In this document: piece by piece, positions 8,446-17,318 of the stretch
How positions within the stretch are numbered: the stretch's first letter is position 1
Layout of the letters: every line of letters starts with the position of its first letter
DNA from: Nostoc sp. HK-01
GTDB lineage: Bacteria > Cyanobacteriota > Cyanobacteriia > Cyanobacteriales > Nostocaceae
Direction: 5' to 3'
DNA length: 64,000 bases
Assembly: GCA_003990705.1 (NCBI GenBank)
Contig: AP018318.1
Coordinates: forward strand, 5,443,001 to 5,507,000
Translations under genes and position numbers: made by a program
Notes under the pieces: model-generated
Seen by the model: only the letters and a program-made list of their open reading frames with translations
What the model was told of the DNA's origin: nothing
The model's database searches: none

Positions 8446-8706
8446 ATGGGTCGCCTAAATCCCTACACCCTACAAATGCAAATTACTCGGATGTTTGACC
8501 AAGGACAATCATTTTTCGCCACAACTAAAGTCCAGGAATGGTTAAAAGAACGTAATCAAAACCCATTAGACTACGATATTGTTTTCCACCAAAAACCTGC
8601 GCCTCCTGGTTCTAAAGAGGTCATTTCTATTGAAATTGAATTGCGGCGTAAAGATGGACAACCTGTAGATTCTTGGTTACAAGAACAAGTTAATCTTCAT
8701 GCTTGA
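8446..8706 (+). CDS. Hypothetical protein (86 aa)
   Basis: An 86-residue soluble protein starting MGRLNPYTLQMQITRMF. I do not recognise a domain. The start has a modest ribosome binding site (AAAGGTG), and a terminator-like hairpin follows the stop, which supports a real transcription unit. Charge pattern and length suggest a small alpha/beta fold. It is divergent from the Rieske protein gene. Confidence 0.65.
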   Translation: MGRLNPYTLQMQITRMFDQGQSFFATTKVQEWLKERNQNPLDYDIVFHQKPAPPGSKEVISIEIELRRKDGQPVDSWLQEQVNLHA

Positions 8707-8735
8707 TTGACTGAAATGATCAGCATTATCTTTAG

Positions 8736-8757
8736 GGTGGGCAAAACTTTACCCACC
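8736..8757 (+). terminator. Terminator-like hairpin after the 86-aa gene
   Basis: The stem ggtggg / cccacc with an A/T-rich loop is followed by ttattattta, 30 bases after the stop codon. It resembles the hairpins at 7859 and 49869. Confidence 0.55.
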
Positions 8758-8854
8758 TTATTATTTAATCAGAACTGACACACGGGTAAGCAACCATCGA
8801 ACCATCAAGAACACGGAGAAATAAGAGTTTCAGAGTGTTTTTGTGTCAGTCCTA

Positions 8855-9973
8855 TTAATGATGATGGTGGTGGTGATGATGTTCACTTGATTGATGATTA
8901 ACTGCCAAAGCTTGTTCTGACAACAATTCTGCAATATGAGGGTTCGCCCATTCTGCCGCCATTGCCAAGAAGTCTGCATTGTCGTTAACACAAGCCATCT
9001 GCACATAATCCACACCAGAATATTGCTTTTCTAAAGCATGAATAATGTGGTGGACATCTAACAACGTTTCATGGTTTTCTGTAGCGAAACCAATGGGCAT
9101 AAATATGATGATTTTCGCACCTAATTGAATCAGGTTTTTGGCAGCTTGTTCGGCGTTAGGCTGCGTCCATTCAATTAGAGGTGTATCATGATTCAACCAA
9201 CCGACGGATATTAAAGGATAGCGGTTAATCAGTTTATCTCTAACTAAATCGTATAGTGCTTGACTTTCAACAATCCCAGATGTAAAGCCTTTAGCTTTAT
9301 GCGGACAACCGTGATTCATTAACACGATCCCAATTTGGGAAGGTAAGTAAGTTGCAGCGAAATCAGCATTGATTTTCTCTTCAACTAGATGCGCCATCAA
9401 ATCAATGTAGGCTGGTTCGTTGTAAAAAGAAGGAATATAACGCTGTCCTTTTACCCAATGTTCTTCACCATCAGCTATTTCAGCTAAAGCATTATTCACT
9501 TGCTCGATCGCAATCCCACTGGTAAAAATTGAATCAACAACCAACAGTGGGTAGATTAATAGCTTATCAAATCCTTGGTGCTGGATTTCGTCTAAAACTT
9601 GCTTGGGCAGAAACGGCGCACAGAAGTTAAATGCTTTGAATACTTTAACGCGATCGCCCCACTTCGCCTGTAAATTTTGCTCAATTCCGGCTCGTTGCTG
9701 TTCAAATATGGCGTTGTGTGGCGAGATGAAATCATGGTGTGTATGACCCCATTCGTGGCGGTCAAATAACGCCAACAACTTTGCTAAAGGTGGATAAATC
9801 CAGGTTGGCACAGGTGCGAATTTTGCTGTTAGTAAATTTAAAGCCTGTTCGTTATAGTTGGCGAAATCTTCGTAGCTTTCAACTTCACCATAACCCATGA
9901 GCAATACAGCTACACGGTCTTGACCAGGTAGATGCTCGTGGGTGTGTTGCAATTTTTCTGGTGTAGCAACCAC
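8855..9973 (-). CDS. Ferrochelatase-like protein with C-terminal His8 tail
   Basis: A 372-residue protein from a GTG start with a well-placed ribosome binding site (GAGGA, 7 bases). The fold signatures of ferrochelatase are present: VAVLLMGYGEVES at the N-terminus, a middle part with PLLVVDSIFTSG, and LNHDTPLIEW and IIFMPIGFATENHETLLDVHH in the C-terminal half, with the His and Glu expected at the metal site (NHET). The usual HemH motifs are only loosely kept, so this is probably a second, cyanobacterial ferrochelatase/chelatase paralogue and not the main HemH. The protein ends SSEHHHHHHHH, a natural poly-His metal-binding tail. Soluble; metal specificity unknown. Confidence 0.7.
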   Translation of the reverse strand: MVATPEKLQHTHEHLPGQDRVAVLLMGYGEVESYEDFANYNEQALNLLTAKFAPVPTWIYPPLAKLLALFDRHEWGHTHHDFISPHNAIFEQQRAGIEQNLQAKWGDRVKVFKAFNFCAPFLPKQVLDEIQHQGFDKLLIYPLLVVDSIFTSGIAIEQVNNALAEIADGEEHWVKGQRYIPSFYNEPAYIDLMAHLVEEKINADFAATYLPSQIGIVLMNHGCPHKAKGFTSGIVESQALYDLVRDKLINRYPLISVGWLNHDTPLIEWTQPNAEQAAKNLIQLGAKIIIFMPIGFATENHETLLDVHHIIHALEKQYSGVDYVQMACVNDNADFLAMAAEWANPHIAELLSEQALAVNHQSSEHHHHHHHH

Positions 9974-10336
9974 AGTAAATTCCTCAATATAAACCAGAGT
10001 AAAGCATCAGAGCTAGATAATAGCTCTATGTATTTTTCTGGATCATAAATCATTATCCCTTCCGGGGGGATAGGATAACCATAAAATTAACAACAATACT
10101 TCAAAAGACATACTTAGAGTTAATCCTAGATACTGAGTATGACAAAATAATTACTTATTATCCTAGAGGAAAATCTGTGGAACCAAGATTTCACTAATTT
10201 TCCTTACATAGTGCGATAAAATTTTGAAGTAACTTTTATAGCATTGTAGATAAATAGAAATACTTAAATTAAAGATTTAGATTAATGACAAAAAACCCCA
10301 TCTTCCGCAAGAGAAACTTGTGAGCATAAAAGATAA
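9974..10336. other. Gap between divergent genes; no gene seen
   Basis: This 363-base A/T-rich stretch separates the ferrochelatase-like gene (minus) from the alpha/beta protein (plus). It must hold both promoters, but I see no clear -35/-10 pair and no structured RNA. Confidence 0.5.
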
Positions 10337-10885
10337 ATGATGATCATCATTTGCCCTGGCATCCATGAACCAGAAATAACTGATAGCTTTATTTCAAAAT
10401 GCTTAAGCCAAACTACAGTCAAGACAATGGTTTTTCCAGGACAAGGTGCTTTAGCGTTATCAGCGCCTCACATTTTGCAATTTTTGGGCGATCGCCTAAA
10501 AAATCAACTAAACTCCCCTGTTGTATTTATTAGCTTCAGTGCAGGAGTAGTAGGTGCGATTGTCGCCGCTTGGAACTGGCAAATCTTGGGAGGACAAGTC
10601 AAAGCCTTTATTGCTATAGATGGATGGGGTGTGCCTTTATGGGCTAATTTTCCCATTCATCGCCTGAGCCACGATTATTTTACACATTGGAGTTCCTTGT
10701 TACTGGGTAGTGGGCATAATAATTTTTACGCAGAACCAGCCGTTGACCATCTATCCCTGTGGCGATCGCCCCAAACTGTTCAAGGTTGGTGGGTAGACTC
10801 TGATTGTCAGGGTTCTCCCCAACAAATGCGCTTGACTGCTACCGAGTTTTTGCATGTGTTGGTCAAACGCTATGAATCAAAATAG
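10337..10885 (+). CDS. Alpha/beta-hydrolase-like protein
   Basis: A 182-residue protein. It begins with a hydrophobic beta strand and loop, MIIICPGIHEP, and contains FISFSAGVVGA, which fits a nucleophile elbow (Sm-x-Nu-x-Sm) with Ser in the middle. The later AEPAVDHLSLW contains an Asp and a His, possible triad members. It is shorter than most alpha/beta hydrolases (250 or more), so it may be a minimal or non-catalytic member. No signal peptide. Substrate unknown. Confidence 0.55.
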   Translation: MMIIICPGIHEPEITDSFISKCLSQTTVKTMVFPGQGALALSAPHILQFLGDRLKNQLNSPVVFISFSAGVVGAIVAAWNWQILGGQVKAFIAIDGWGVPLWANFPIHRLSHDYFTHWSSLLLGSGHNNFYAEPAVDHLSLWRSPQTVQGWWVDSDCQGSPQQMRLTATEFLHVLVKRYESK

Positions 10886-10925
10886 TCCGGAAAACAGCGT
10901 AGGGCAACAGGAGTGAGAAATATGA

Positions 10926-11012
10926 AGAGGCAAGGGAGTAGGGGTGTAGGGAGCAAGGGGGAAATTTATCCCCTCCGATCCCTGCACCCATCCCCTCCAC
11001 TCCCTCATTCCT
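10926..11012. repeat. Long imperfect purine/pyrimidine palindrome
   Basis: A G-rich arm (aggggtgtagggagcaaggg) is followed by a C-rich arm (atcccctccactccctc), which together could fold as a long imperfect hairpin of about 40 bp per arm. It lies between the alpha/beta protein and the MFS gene. It may act as a terminator or simply be a genomic repeat. Confidence 0.5.
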
Positions 11013-11052
11013 ACCTGCCCCATCTACCCTAGTCGTTATCACTAAGTACCCG

Positions 11053-12315
11053 ATGTTTCCTACTGAACCTGCTGCTGTAAATAATGGGTTTAGCGCACTG
11101 CTAAAAAACCGTGGTTTCATGCTCCTGTGGATTGGGCAACTCATTTCCCAGTTGGCAGATAAAGTCTTTTTCGTGTTAATGATTGCCTTGCTGGAATTTT
11201 ATCCAGCCCCATCAGGATTAGCAGAAAACTCGATGTACTCAACCTTGATGGTGGCATTTACTATCCCCGCAATTTTATTTGGTTCTGCGGGTGGTGTATT
11301 TGTTGATCGGTTGCCCAAAAAGCTAATTATGGTAGGCTCCGATATTGTGCGTGGGCTATTAACATTGTGTCTGCCCTTTTTGCCAAGAGAGTTTTTCATT
11401 TTATTACTTCTCACATTTGCCATCTCCACAGTTACTCAGTTTTTTGCCCCCGCAGAACAAGCCGCAATCCCTCTATTAGTGCGCCGAGAAAATTTACTAG
11501 CAGCCAACGCCCTGTTTAGCAGCACAATGATGGGAGCGTTAATTGTCGGTTTTGCCATCGGAGAGCCAATATTAAGCTGGGCGAAAAGCTTAATGGGAGA
11601 AGAATACGGTCAAGAGATTATCGTTGGCGGACTATATATTTTATCGGGGGCAATTATGCAGCCGATAAAATTTAAAGAACATAAACCGCATCAAGAACAT
11701 CTATCTTCTGTCAACCCTTGGGCTGAATTCACCGAAAGTGTGCGCTACCTCAAGAAAAACCGCTTGGTTTTAAATGCCATGCTGCAACTCACCACTTTAT
11801 ATTGTGTGTTTGCCGCTTTAACAGTGCTAACAATTCGATTAGCAGAAGACTTTGGTTTAAAAGAAAAGCAGTTTGGCTTTTTCTTAGCAGCCGCTGGGGT
11901 AGGTATGGTGATGGGTGCTGGGATTTTAGGCCACTGGGGTGATAAATTGCACCATAAACCCCTACCTTTAATTGGGTTTTTGGCAATGGCACTGGTTTTA
12001 GGAGTATTCACATTTACCCATAACTTAATGCTGGCACTGGGACTGTGTGCATTTTTAGGTATAGGTGCTGCTTTTATTGGCGTACCGATGCAAACTTTAA
12101 TTCAGCAGCAAACACCACCAACCATGCACGGTAAGGTATTTGGTTTTCAAAACCATGCCGTCAATATTGCTTTATCAGTACCTTTAGCAATTACTGGCCC
12201 CTTAACAGATGTGCTGGGCTTGCGTGTTGTTCTCGTCACAATGAGTGTTGTTGTGGCGGCCGTTGGTGTTTGGGCATGGCAAAATACACGCCGAGTTTTG
12301 CAGGATGTAATTTAA
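11053..12315 (+). CDS. MFS transporter
   Basis: A 420-residue membrane protein with about twelve hydrophobic segments. The N-terminal half contains FMLLWIGQLISQLADKVFFV and GGVFVDRLPKKLIMVGSDIVRG, the latter being the MFS loop 2-3 motif (G-x3-D-R-x-K/R). The layout resembles the MFS_3/enterobactin-exporter group of drug or metabolite exporters. The substrate cannot be told. It precedes ilvB with a 226-base gap, so the two are probably separate units. Confidence 0.85.
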   Translation: MFPTEPAAVNNGFSALLKNRGFMLLWIGQLISQLADKVFFVLMIALLEFYPAPSGLAENSMYSTLMVAFTIPAILFGSAGGVFVDRLPKKLIMVGSDIVRGLLTLCLPFLPREFFILLLLTFAISTVTQFFAPAEQAAIPLLVRRENLLAANALFSSTMMGALIVGFAIGEPILSWAKSLMGEEYGQEIIVGGLYILSGAIMQPIKFKEHKPHQEHLSSVNPWAEFTESVRYLKKNRLVLNAMLQLTTLYCVFAALTVLTIRLAEDFGLKEKQFGFFLAAAGVGMVMGAGILGHWGDKLHHKPLPLIGFLAMALVLGVFTFTHNLMLALGLCAFLGIGAAFIGVPMQTLIQQQTPPTMHGKVFGFQNHAVNIALSVPLAITGPLTDVLGLRVVLVTMSVVVAAVGVWAWQNTRRVLQDVI

Positions 12316-12541
12316 TCAGTTTTCTCACATCATTCATTGTCTATGATTAAAGATAGTCAGCGTCAGATTTGCTAGTTCCTAATTTTGAGAATGGCGATCG
12401 CCAACAGATTTATTTGTTTCTCACCTCCATCGTCTGATTGATATTTAAAAATTGATAAACATTAAATCTAACTTTTCAATTAAAATGAAATCTTAAATAC
12501 AGAATAGAAGCGTCAACTTAGCTATTATCTGAGGTTCGACC

Positions 12542-14437
12542 GTGACCTTGAGCTTGCCTTCCCCGATTAGTCCCGCAAAAACCGAGAATCAAAACCAGTC
12601 TGCGGCTCAATCGTCAGTTGTGACCCCCAAACGGGCAACTGGTGGTTTCGCATTACTAGACAGCCTCCTCCGCCACGGAGTTGAATATATTTTTGGTTAT
12701 CCCGGTGGAGCAATCCTACCGATTTATGATGATTTATACAAAGTGGAATCCACTGGTGCGCTGAAGCACATACTGGTGCGGCACGAACAAGGCGCAGCCC
12801 ACGCCGCAGATGGCTATGCTCGTGCCACAGGGAAGGTAGGAGTTTGTTTTGGTACTTCTGGCCCTGGAGCAACAAACTTGGTGACAGGCATCGCTACAGC
12901 CTACATGGACTCGATTCCAATGGTTGTGGTAACAGGACAAGTCCCCCGCAAAATGATCGGTACAGATGCGTTTCAAGAAACCGATATTTACGGCATTACT
13001 TTACCAATAGTCAAGCACTCTTATGTAGTGCGCGATCCCAAAGACATGGCGCGAATTGTGGCTGAAGCGTTCCACATCGCCAGTACGGGAAGGCCAGGGC
13101 CAGTTTTAATTGATGTCCCCAAAGATGTGGCCTTTGAAGAATTTGATTATGTGCCAATAGAACCAGGTACAGTTAAATTACCAGGATATCGCCCTACAGT
13201 TAAGGGAAATCCCCGCCAAATCAACGCGGCAATTAAGTTAATTAAAGAAAGTCGCCGCCCATTGCTGTATGTTGGTGGTGGTGCGATCGCCGCTAATGCC
13301 CATGAAGAAGTTCTGCAATTAGCTGAACTATTTAATATTCCTGTCACCACTACATTGATGGGGATTGGGGCATTTGATGAACATCATCCGCTATCTTTAG
13401 GGATGTTGGGAATGCACGGTACAGCCTACGCTAACTTTGCTGTGAGTGATTGTGATTTGCTCATTTGTGTAGGCGCAAGATTTGACGATCGCGTCACTGG
13501 TAAATTAGATGAGTTTGCTTCCCGTGCCAAAGTTATCCACATTGATATTGACCCAGCGGAAGTAGGTAAAAACCGCATTCCCGAAGTCCCCATTGTTGGC
13601 GATGTCCGCAATGTCTTAGTTGACTTGTTGCGCCGCTGTAAGCAATCAGGTGCCAAACCTACACCTAACCAAAACCAAGAATGGTTAAGTTTAATTAATC
13701 GTTGGCGGGAAGAGTATCCGTTAGTAGTACCACAGCACCCCGACAGCATCTCACCCCAAGAAGCAATTGTTGAAGTTAGTCGCCAAGCACCCCACGCCTT
13801 CTACACCACAGATGTGGGTCAACATCAAATGTGGGCGGCGCAATTCCTCAAAAATGGCCCACGCCGCTGGATTTCCAGTGCTGGCTTAGGCACAATGGGT
13901 TTTGGCTTACCTGCGGCTATTGGTGCAAAAGTAGCCTTCCCCAATGATGAAGTAATCTGTATTAGCGGTGATGCCAGTTTCCAAATGTGTTTACAAGAAT
14001 TGGGAACCGCTGCACAATATGGGATTAATGTCAAGACTGTAATTGTCAACAACGGCTGGCAGGGAATGGTACGCCAGTGGCAACAAGCTTTCCACGGCGA
14101 GCGTTATTCCTGCTCAAATATGGAAGTCGGGATGCCAGATATTGAATTGTTGGCGAAAGCTTATGGTATCAAAGGCATTGTCGTGAAAGAACGGGAGCAA
14201 TTAAAAGATGCGATCGCCGAAATGTTAGCACATAACGGCCCCGTAATCTTGAATGTCCATGTTACTAGAGACGAAAACTGTTATCCAATGGTAGCCCCTG
14301 GTAAGAGCAATGCTCAAATGGTCGGCTTACCCAAGCAGCCACTAAAAAGTTCTATAGAACCAGTTTGTTGTAGTCACTGCGGTAGCATGAATGCGCCTAA
14401 CCATAACTTCTGTGCTGAGTGTGGGACGAAGTTGTAA
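12542..14437 (+). CDS. ilvB: Acetolactate synthase large (catalytic) subunit with C-terminal zinc ribbon
   Basis: A 631-residue thiamine-diphosphate enzyme that makes 2-acetolactate or 2-acetohydroxybutyrate, the first common step of branched-chain amino acid synthesis. The N-terminal ThDP domain has [13 protein letters not shown] and the catalytic Glu in [19 protein letters not shown]; the C-terminal ThDP motif is GDASFQ...VIVNN. The GTG start at 12542 has a GAGG ribosome binding site. The last 25 residues carry two CxxC pairs (Cys610/613, Cys624/627; CSHCG...CAECG), a zinc ribbon beyond the usual end of the enzyme. The regulatory subunit gene ilvN is not next to it. Confidence 0.95.
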   Translation: MTLSLPSPISPAKTENQNQSAAQSSVVTPKRATGGFALLDSLLRHGVEYIFGYPGGAILPIYDDLYKVESTGALKHILVRHEQGAAHAADGYARATGKVGVCFGTSGPGATNLVTGIATAYMDSIPMVVVTGQVPRKMIGTDAFQETDIYGITLPIVKHSYVVRDPKDMARIVAEAFHIASTGRPGPVLIDVPKDVAFEEFDYVPIEPGTVKLPGYRPTVKGNPRQINAAIKLIKESRRPLLYVGGGAIAANAHEEVLQLAELFNIPVTTTLMGIGAFDEHHPLSLGMLGMHGTAYANFAVSDCDLLICVGARFDDRVTGKLDEFASRAKVIHIDIDPAEVGKNRIPEVPIVGDVRNVLVDLLRRCKQSGAKPTPNQNQEWLSLINRWREEYPLVVPQHPDSISPQEAIVEVSRQAPHAFYTTDVGQHQMWAAQFLKNGPRRWISSAGLGTMGFGLPAAIGAKVAFPNDEVICISGDASFQMCLQELGTAAQYGINVKTVIVNNGWQGMVRQWQQAFHGERYSCSNMEVGMPDIELLAKAYGIKGIVVKEREQLKDAIAEMLAHNGPVILNVHVTRDENCYPMVAPGKSNAQMVGLPKQPLKSSIEPVCCSHCGSMNAPNHNFCAECGTKL

Positions 14438-14453
14438 ACCAGGGCGTGTACGT

Positions 14454-14490
14454 GTGGAGAAAGTTTTGCATCAGGGCTTTCTTTCTCCAC
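14454..14490. terminator. Terminator hairpin between convergent ilvB and S51 peptidase genes
   Basis: A perfect 10-bp stem (gtggagaaag / ctttctccac) begins 16 bases after the ilvB stop and could serve both converging transcripts. Confidence 0.6.
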
Positions 14491-14558
14491 TGCGTAGTCT
14501 TTGAGGTTTTTAACGCAAAGGGGCGCTGAGATAAATGCGGAGGTAGGCGGAGTTTAAT

Positions 14559-15593
14559 TCAATAGGGATCTGAATTAAATCTGCCTCGTTTGACGCTTCT
14601 AAAGTAATAACCTCGATTTGGTGGGTTTCTCAGGTCGAATGTTTCGCCGCTGGGAACTCGCCAAATCTTATAGTCATGGTAAGTTAGGGGCGTTCGGGGT
14701 TTACATACCTCTGGAGGGTGGTCTCCTAAGACAAAATAGGCGGCATTTCTTCCCATCACTTTTATGAGACCATACTTATCTACGACAACTGAGGTTTCCT
14801 CACTAATAGCTATCCCTAAAACACGTTTGGCTTTGCCATCCTGAATTTGTCGTGCAATAAAAGCCATAATTCTACCCATCCGTTTGCGGCTATCAAAATG
14901 GGTATCGATAATGGTTCCGCGCAAATGACCCCATTGAAAAAAATCATAACTAAAGGTGATATTTTGATAAGGGTCTTCAAGGATTTCTCTAGTTTCGATG
15001 CTGTCTTCACAGGCGCAAGAATCGTAAATATACTCACTGTGAATCATGGCACCTGCGCTAGTTCCACCAATGGCACCACCTCTAGTGTAGACTTCTCTGA
15101 CGGCATTTTCTAGTTTGGTGTTTTTCCAACTGCGGATGTATTGGCATTGGTCGCCACCAGCAAAGAAAACTACGCCAGCTTTTCGGACTTTTTCGACAAT
15201 ATCATCTCGGTTAGCCTCTTGGCGGTTACTAATGATGAGAGTTCTGACAGAATTCACACCTCTCATACCATAGATCAGGTGATTATAATCATCACTGCCA
15301 TAAGTACGGAGAACTACCACATCAACTTTCGTAGCGTTGCTAGTCCCTCCCCTAACTTGGTCAATCATCCATTGAATGGCCTTCTCGACATCAGGGCCAC
15401 CGCCGCCTAAGTTCAGTACTGGGCCAGCTAGTCGGGGAAGGTGGGAAACGGGCGAAACAACGTCTACAGTGTTGTCAATGAAGTGGCGTTTCAGGTATGC
15501 TGTAAGACGGGTTATTAAACTGGCACCCATCCTTAACAACACAGTTCCCAAATTTTTCCAGAATTTTGCTATATCTGGGAATGCCTTCGTCAT
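14559..15593 (-). CDS. Cyanophycinase-like S51 family peptidase
   Basis: A 344-residue protein. The nucleophile motif GGTSAGA places Ser179 at the S51 (peptidase E/cyanophycinase) catalytic position; FFAGGDQCQY and HFDSRKRMGR are further cyanophycinase-type segments, and the Asp-x-His of IDTHF is near the expected active site. Cyanophycinase (CphB) degrades the storage polymer cyanophycin to beta-Asp-Arg dipeptides. The first 50 residues are an extra, partly amphipathic segment. Relatives of this type differ from canonical CphB, so activity on cyanophycin is inferred. No cyanophycin synthetase gene is in the window. Confidence 0.75.
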   Translation of the reverse strand: MTKAFPDIAKFWKNLGTVLLRMGASLITRLTAYLKRHFIDNTVDVVSPVSHLPRLAGPVLNLGGGGPDVEKAIQWMIDQVRGGTSNATKVDVVVLRTYGSDDYNHLIYGMRGVNSVRTLIISNRQEANRDDIVEKVRKAGVVFFAGGDQCQYIRSWKNTKLENAVREVYTRGGAIGGTSAGAMIHSEYIYDSCACEDSIETREILEDPYQNITFSYDFFQWGHLRGTIIDTHFDSRKRMGRIMAFIARQIQDGKAKRVLGIAISEETSVVVDKYGLIKVMGRNAAYFVLGDHPPEVCKPRTPLTYHDYKIWRVPSGETFDLRNPPNRGYYFRSVKRGRFNSDPY

Positions 15594-15757
15594 ACTAACT
15601 TTTTAGAGCAAACTGCATTTATTGTTTACTCTCGCATCAGAAGGCTTGATATTCCCAGCGTACAGGGTTTGTAATGTTTTTTAACGCAAAATTATCTAGA
15701 GTAATCATTTATTCTCTGCGTTTCTGGTAAGTATCCTCAGTTTTACTTGGTGTTGGA

Positions 15758-16945
15758 TTACCAGATAACTTGCGATCGCTCCTGCATAACTCGCTGATAA
15801 ACTGATTCTGTTTGCTGGGCTAAATTTGGCCAGCTAAAGCGACGTTCTAAATCTTCATAAGCGTTATCTACCAGCCATTGCCGATATCCAGGGTTTTTCA
15901 AAACCTCTAAAATTCCCCACGCTAATGAATCAGGATCATTTACCCAGGTAACAATACCAGTTTTGGTATGCTGCACAACTTCAGGGAAACCCCCGGTATC
16001 TGAAACTACCACAGGAACGCGAGACGCAAAACTTTCTAAAGCCACAATCCCAAAGGGTTCATAAAAACTGGGGAATACAGCACAGTCGGCAATTGTTTGG
16101 AATTTATCTAAGTATTCATCAGATAAGAAACCCGTAAAATAGCATTTATCCCAAATACCTAAATCTGCGGCTTGCTGTTTAAGATGATCAGTATTACCGC
16201 CACCAATAATCACAAATTTAACGTAACCACCCATTTGGGCTAGGACTTTAGGTGCAGCATTTAATAATACTGGTACACCCTTTTCGTAAGTCATCCGGCC
16301 GACATAGTAAACAATTTTTTCACCATCTTCGGCAAATTGACGGCGAAAATCTTGGGCATGAAAATCTTGATGATGCTGTTTTTTTTCGGGACGAATACCG
16401 TTATATATGACATCTACTTTATTCCAAGGGCTGTGGAGAGCGCGTTCTACTTCTCGGCGCATATAGTCGGTACAAACGATAATTCGCCAAGCATCGAAAG
16501 CAAGTAAGGTTTCTTTACCGTGAATGTAATTTTGGATATCGTTATGAATACCGTTATAGCGTCCGTATTCTGTAGCGTGGATTGTTGCTATTAAGGGAAT
16601 TTTAAAAGTATGCTTGAGAGCGATCGCTGCATCTCCAACTAACCAATCATGGGCATGGATTAAATCAAATGTCCCTTCTTCTAAAATGAGCTTACCACCG
16701 TGATGTCCCATGCTTTGGTTAAGATTGACAACCCAGTGAAAAAAGTCGTTACTATGTCCTACAGGGACTCGATGTACATTTATCCCTTCAACCATCTCAT
16801 ACATCGGCGCTTGACCGAACTCTACTGTAATCAAATGGATTTCATGTCCTAACTTGACTAGTTCCGGGTACAACTCAGATACGTGTCTAGCAATACCTCC
16901 GACTATCCTTGGGGGAAATTCCCAACTTAATACAAGTATTTTCAT
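15758..16945 (-). CDS. Glycosyltransferase family 4 (GT-B, glycogen-synthase-like)
   Basis: A 395-residue GT-B enzyme. The start MKILVLSWEFPPRIVGGIARHVSEL is the typical glycogen/sucrose synthase-like N-terminus with the GG loop, and the C-terminal half has VYYVGRMTYEKGVPVLLNA and the nucleotide-sugar site PSFYEPFGIVALESFASRVPVV (E-x7-E pattern). It transfers a sugar from a nucleotide sugar, but donor and acceptor are unknown. It lies downstream of lepA and upstream of the S51 gene on the same strand, with gaps of 373 and 164 bases. Confidence 0.9.
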   Translation of the reverse strand: MKILVLSWEFPPRIVGGIARHVSELYPELVKLGHEIHLITVEFGQAPMYEMVEGINVHRVPVGHSNDFFHWVVNLNQSMGHHGGKLILEEGTFDLIHAHDWLVGDAAIALKHTFKIPLIATIHATEYGRYNGIHNDIQNYIHGKETLLAFDAWRIIVCTDYMRREVERALHSPWNKVDVIYNGIRPEKKQHHQDFHAQDFRRQFAEDGEKIVYYVGRMTYEKGVPVLLNAAPKVLAQMGGYVKFVIIGGGNTDHLKQQAADLGIWDKCYFTGFLSDEYLDKFQTIADCAVFPSFYEPFGIVALESFASRVPVVVSDTGGFPEVVQHTKTGIVTWVNDPDSLAWGILEVLKNPGYRQWLVDNAYEDLERRFSWPNLAQQTESVYQRVMQERSQVIW

Positions 16946-17242
16946 ATACTCAAGTCTCCAATTTTTTATAAATTTCTCAACAACTAGATTTATCTAAAAA
17001 TACAAGGGGACGAAATCAATTGAGTAAGTATGTTTACTAAAGTTTTCTAATTTTTTAATAATTTTAAGGATAGATCACAGGGTAGCAAGGTTGGTTGAAT
17101 TCGCAAATACCTTATGAAACTTTCTAGAGTAATTGATAAATGTCCCTAGGGGATGGAGTATCTAACCCCTCTTTCGAGTTTTAGTACACCACCATTCTTT
17201 GCTTGTTTTCATGCTGGAGTAAAAACCATCAGGACATAAATA

Positions 17243-17279
17243 AAGGAATGTAAAGAGAATCTTCCCTTAGACATTCCTT
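17243..17279 (-). terminator. Terminator hairpin of lepA in the 16946-17318 gap
   Basis: A perfect 9-bp inverted repeat (aaggaatgt / acattcctt) lies 40 bases after the lepA stop. The following minus-strand sequence is T-rich. The remaining part of the 373-base gap must hold the promoter of the glycosyltransferase; I recognise nothing else in it. Confidence 0.6.
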
Positions 17280-17318
17280 GTAATTTTCTTGCAGTATAAA
17301 GTTAATAACAGCTGCTAT

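Noticed and set aside
8858-8881. His8 run as a cloning-vector tag
   Set aside because: The codons are mixed and the downstream DNA is ordinary genomic sequence, so it is a natural tail.
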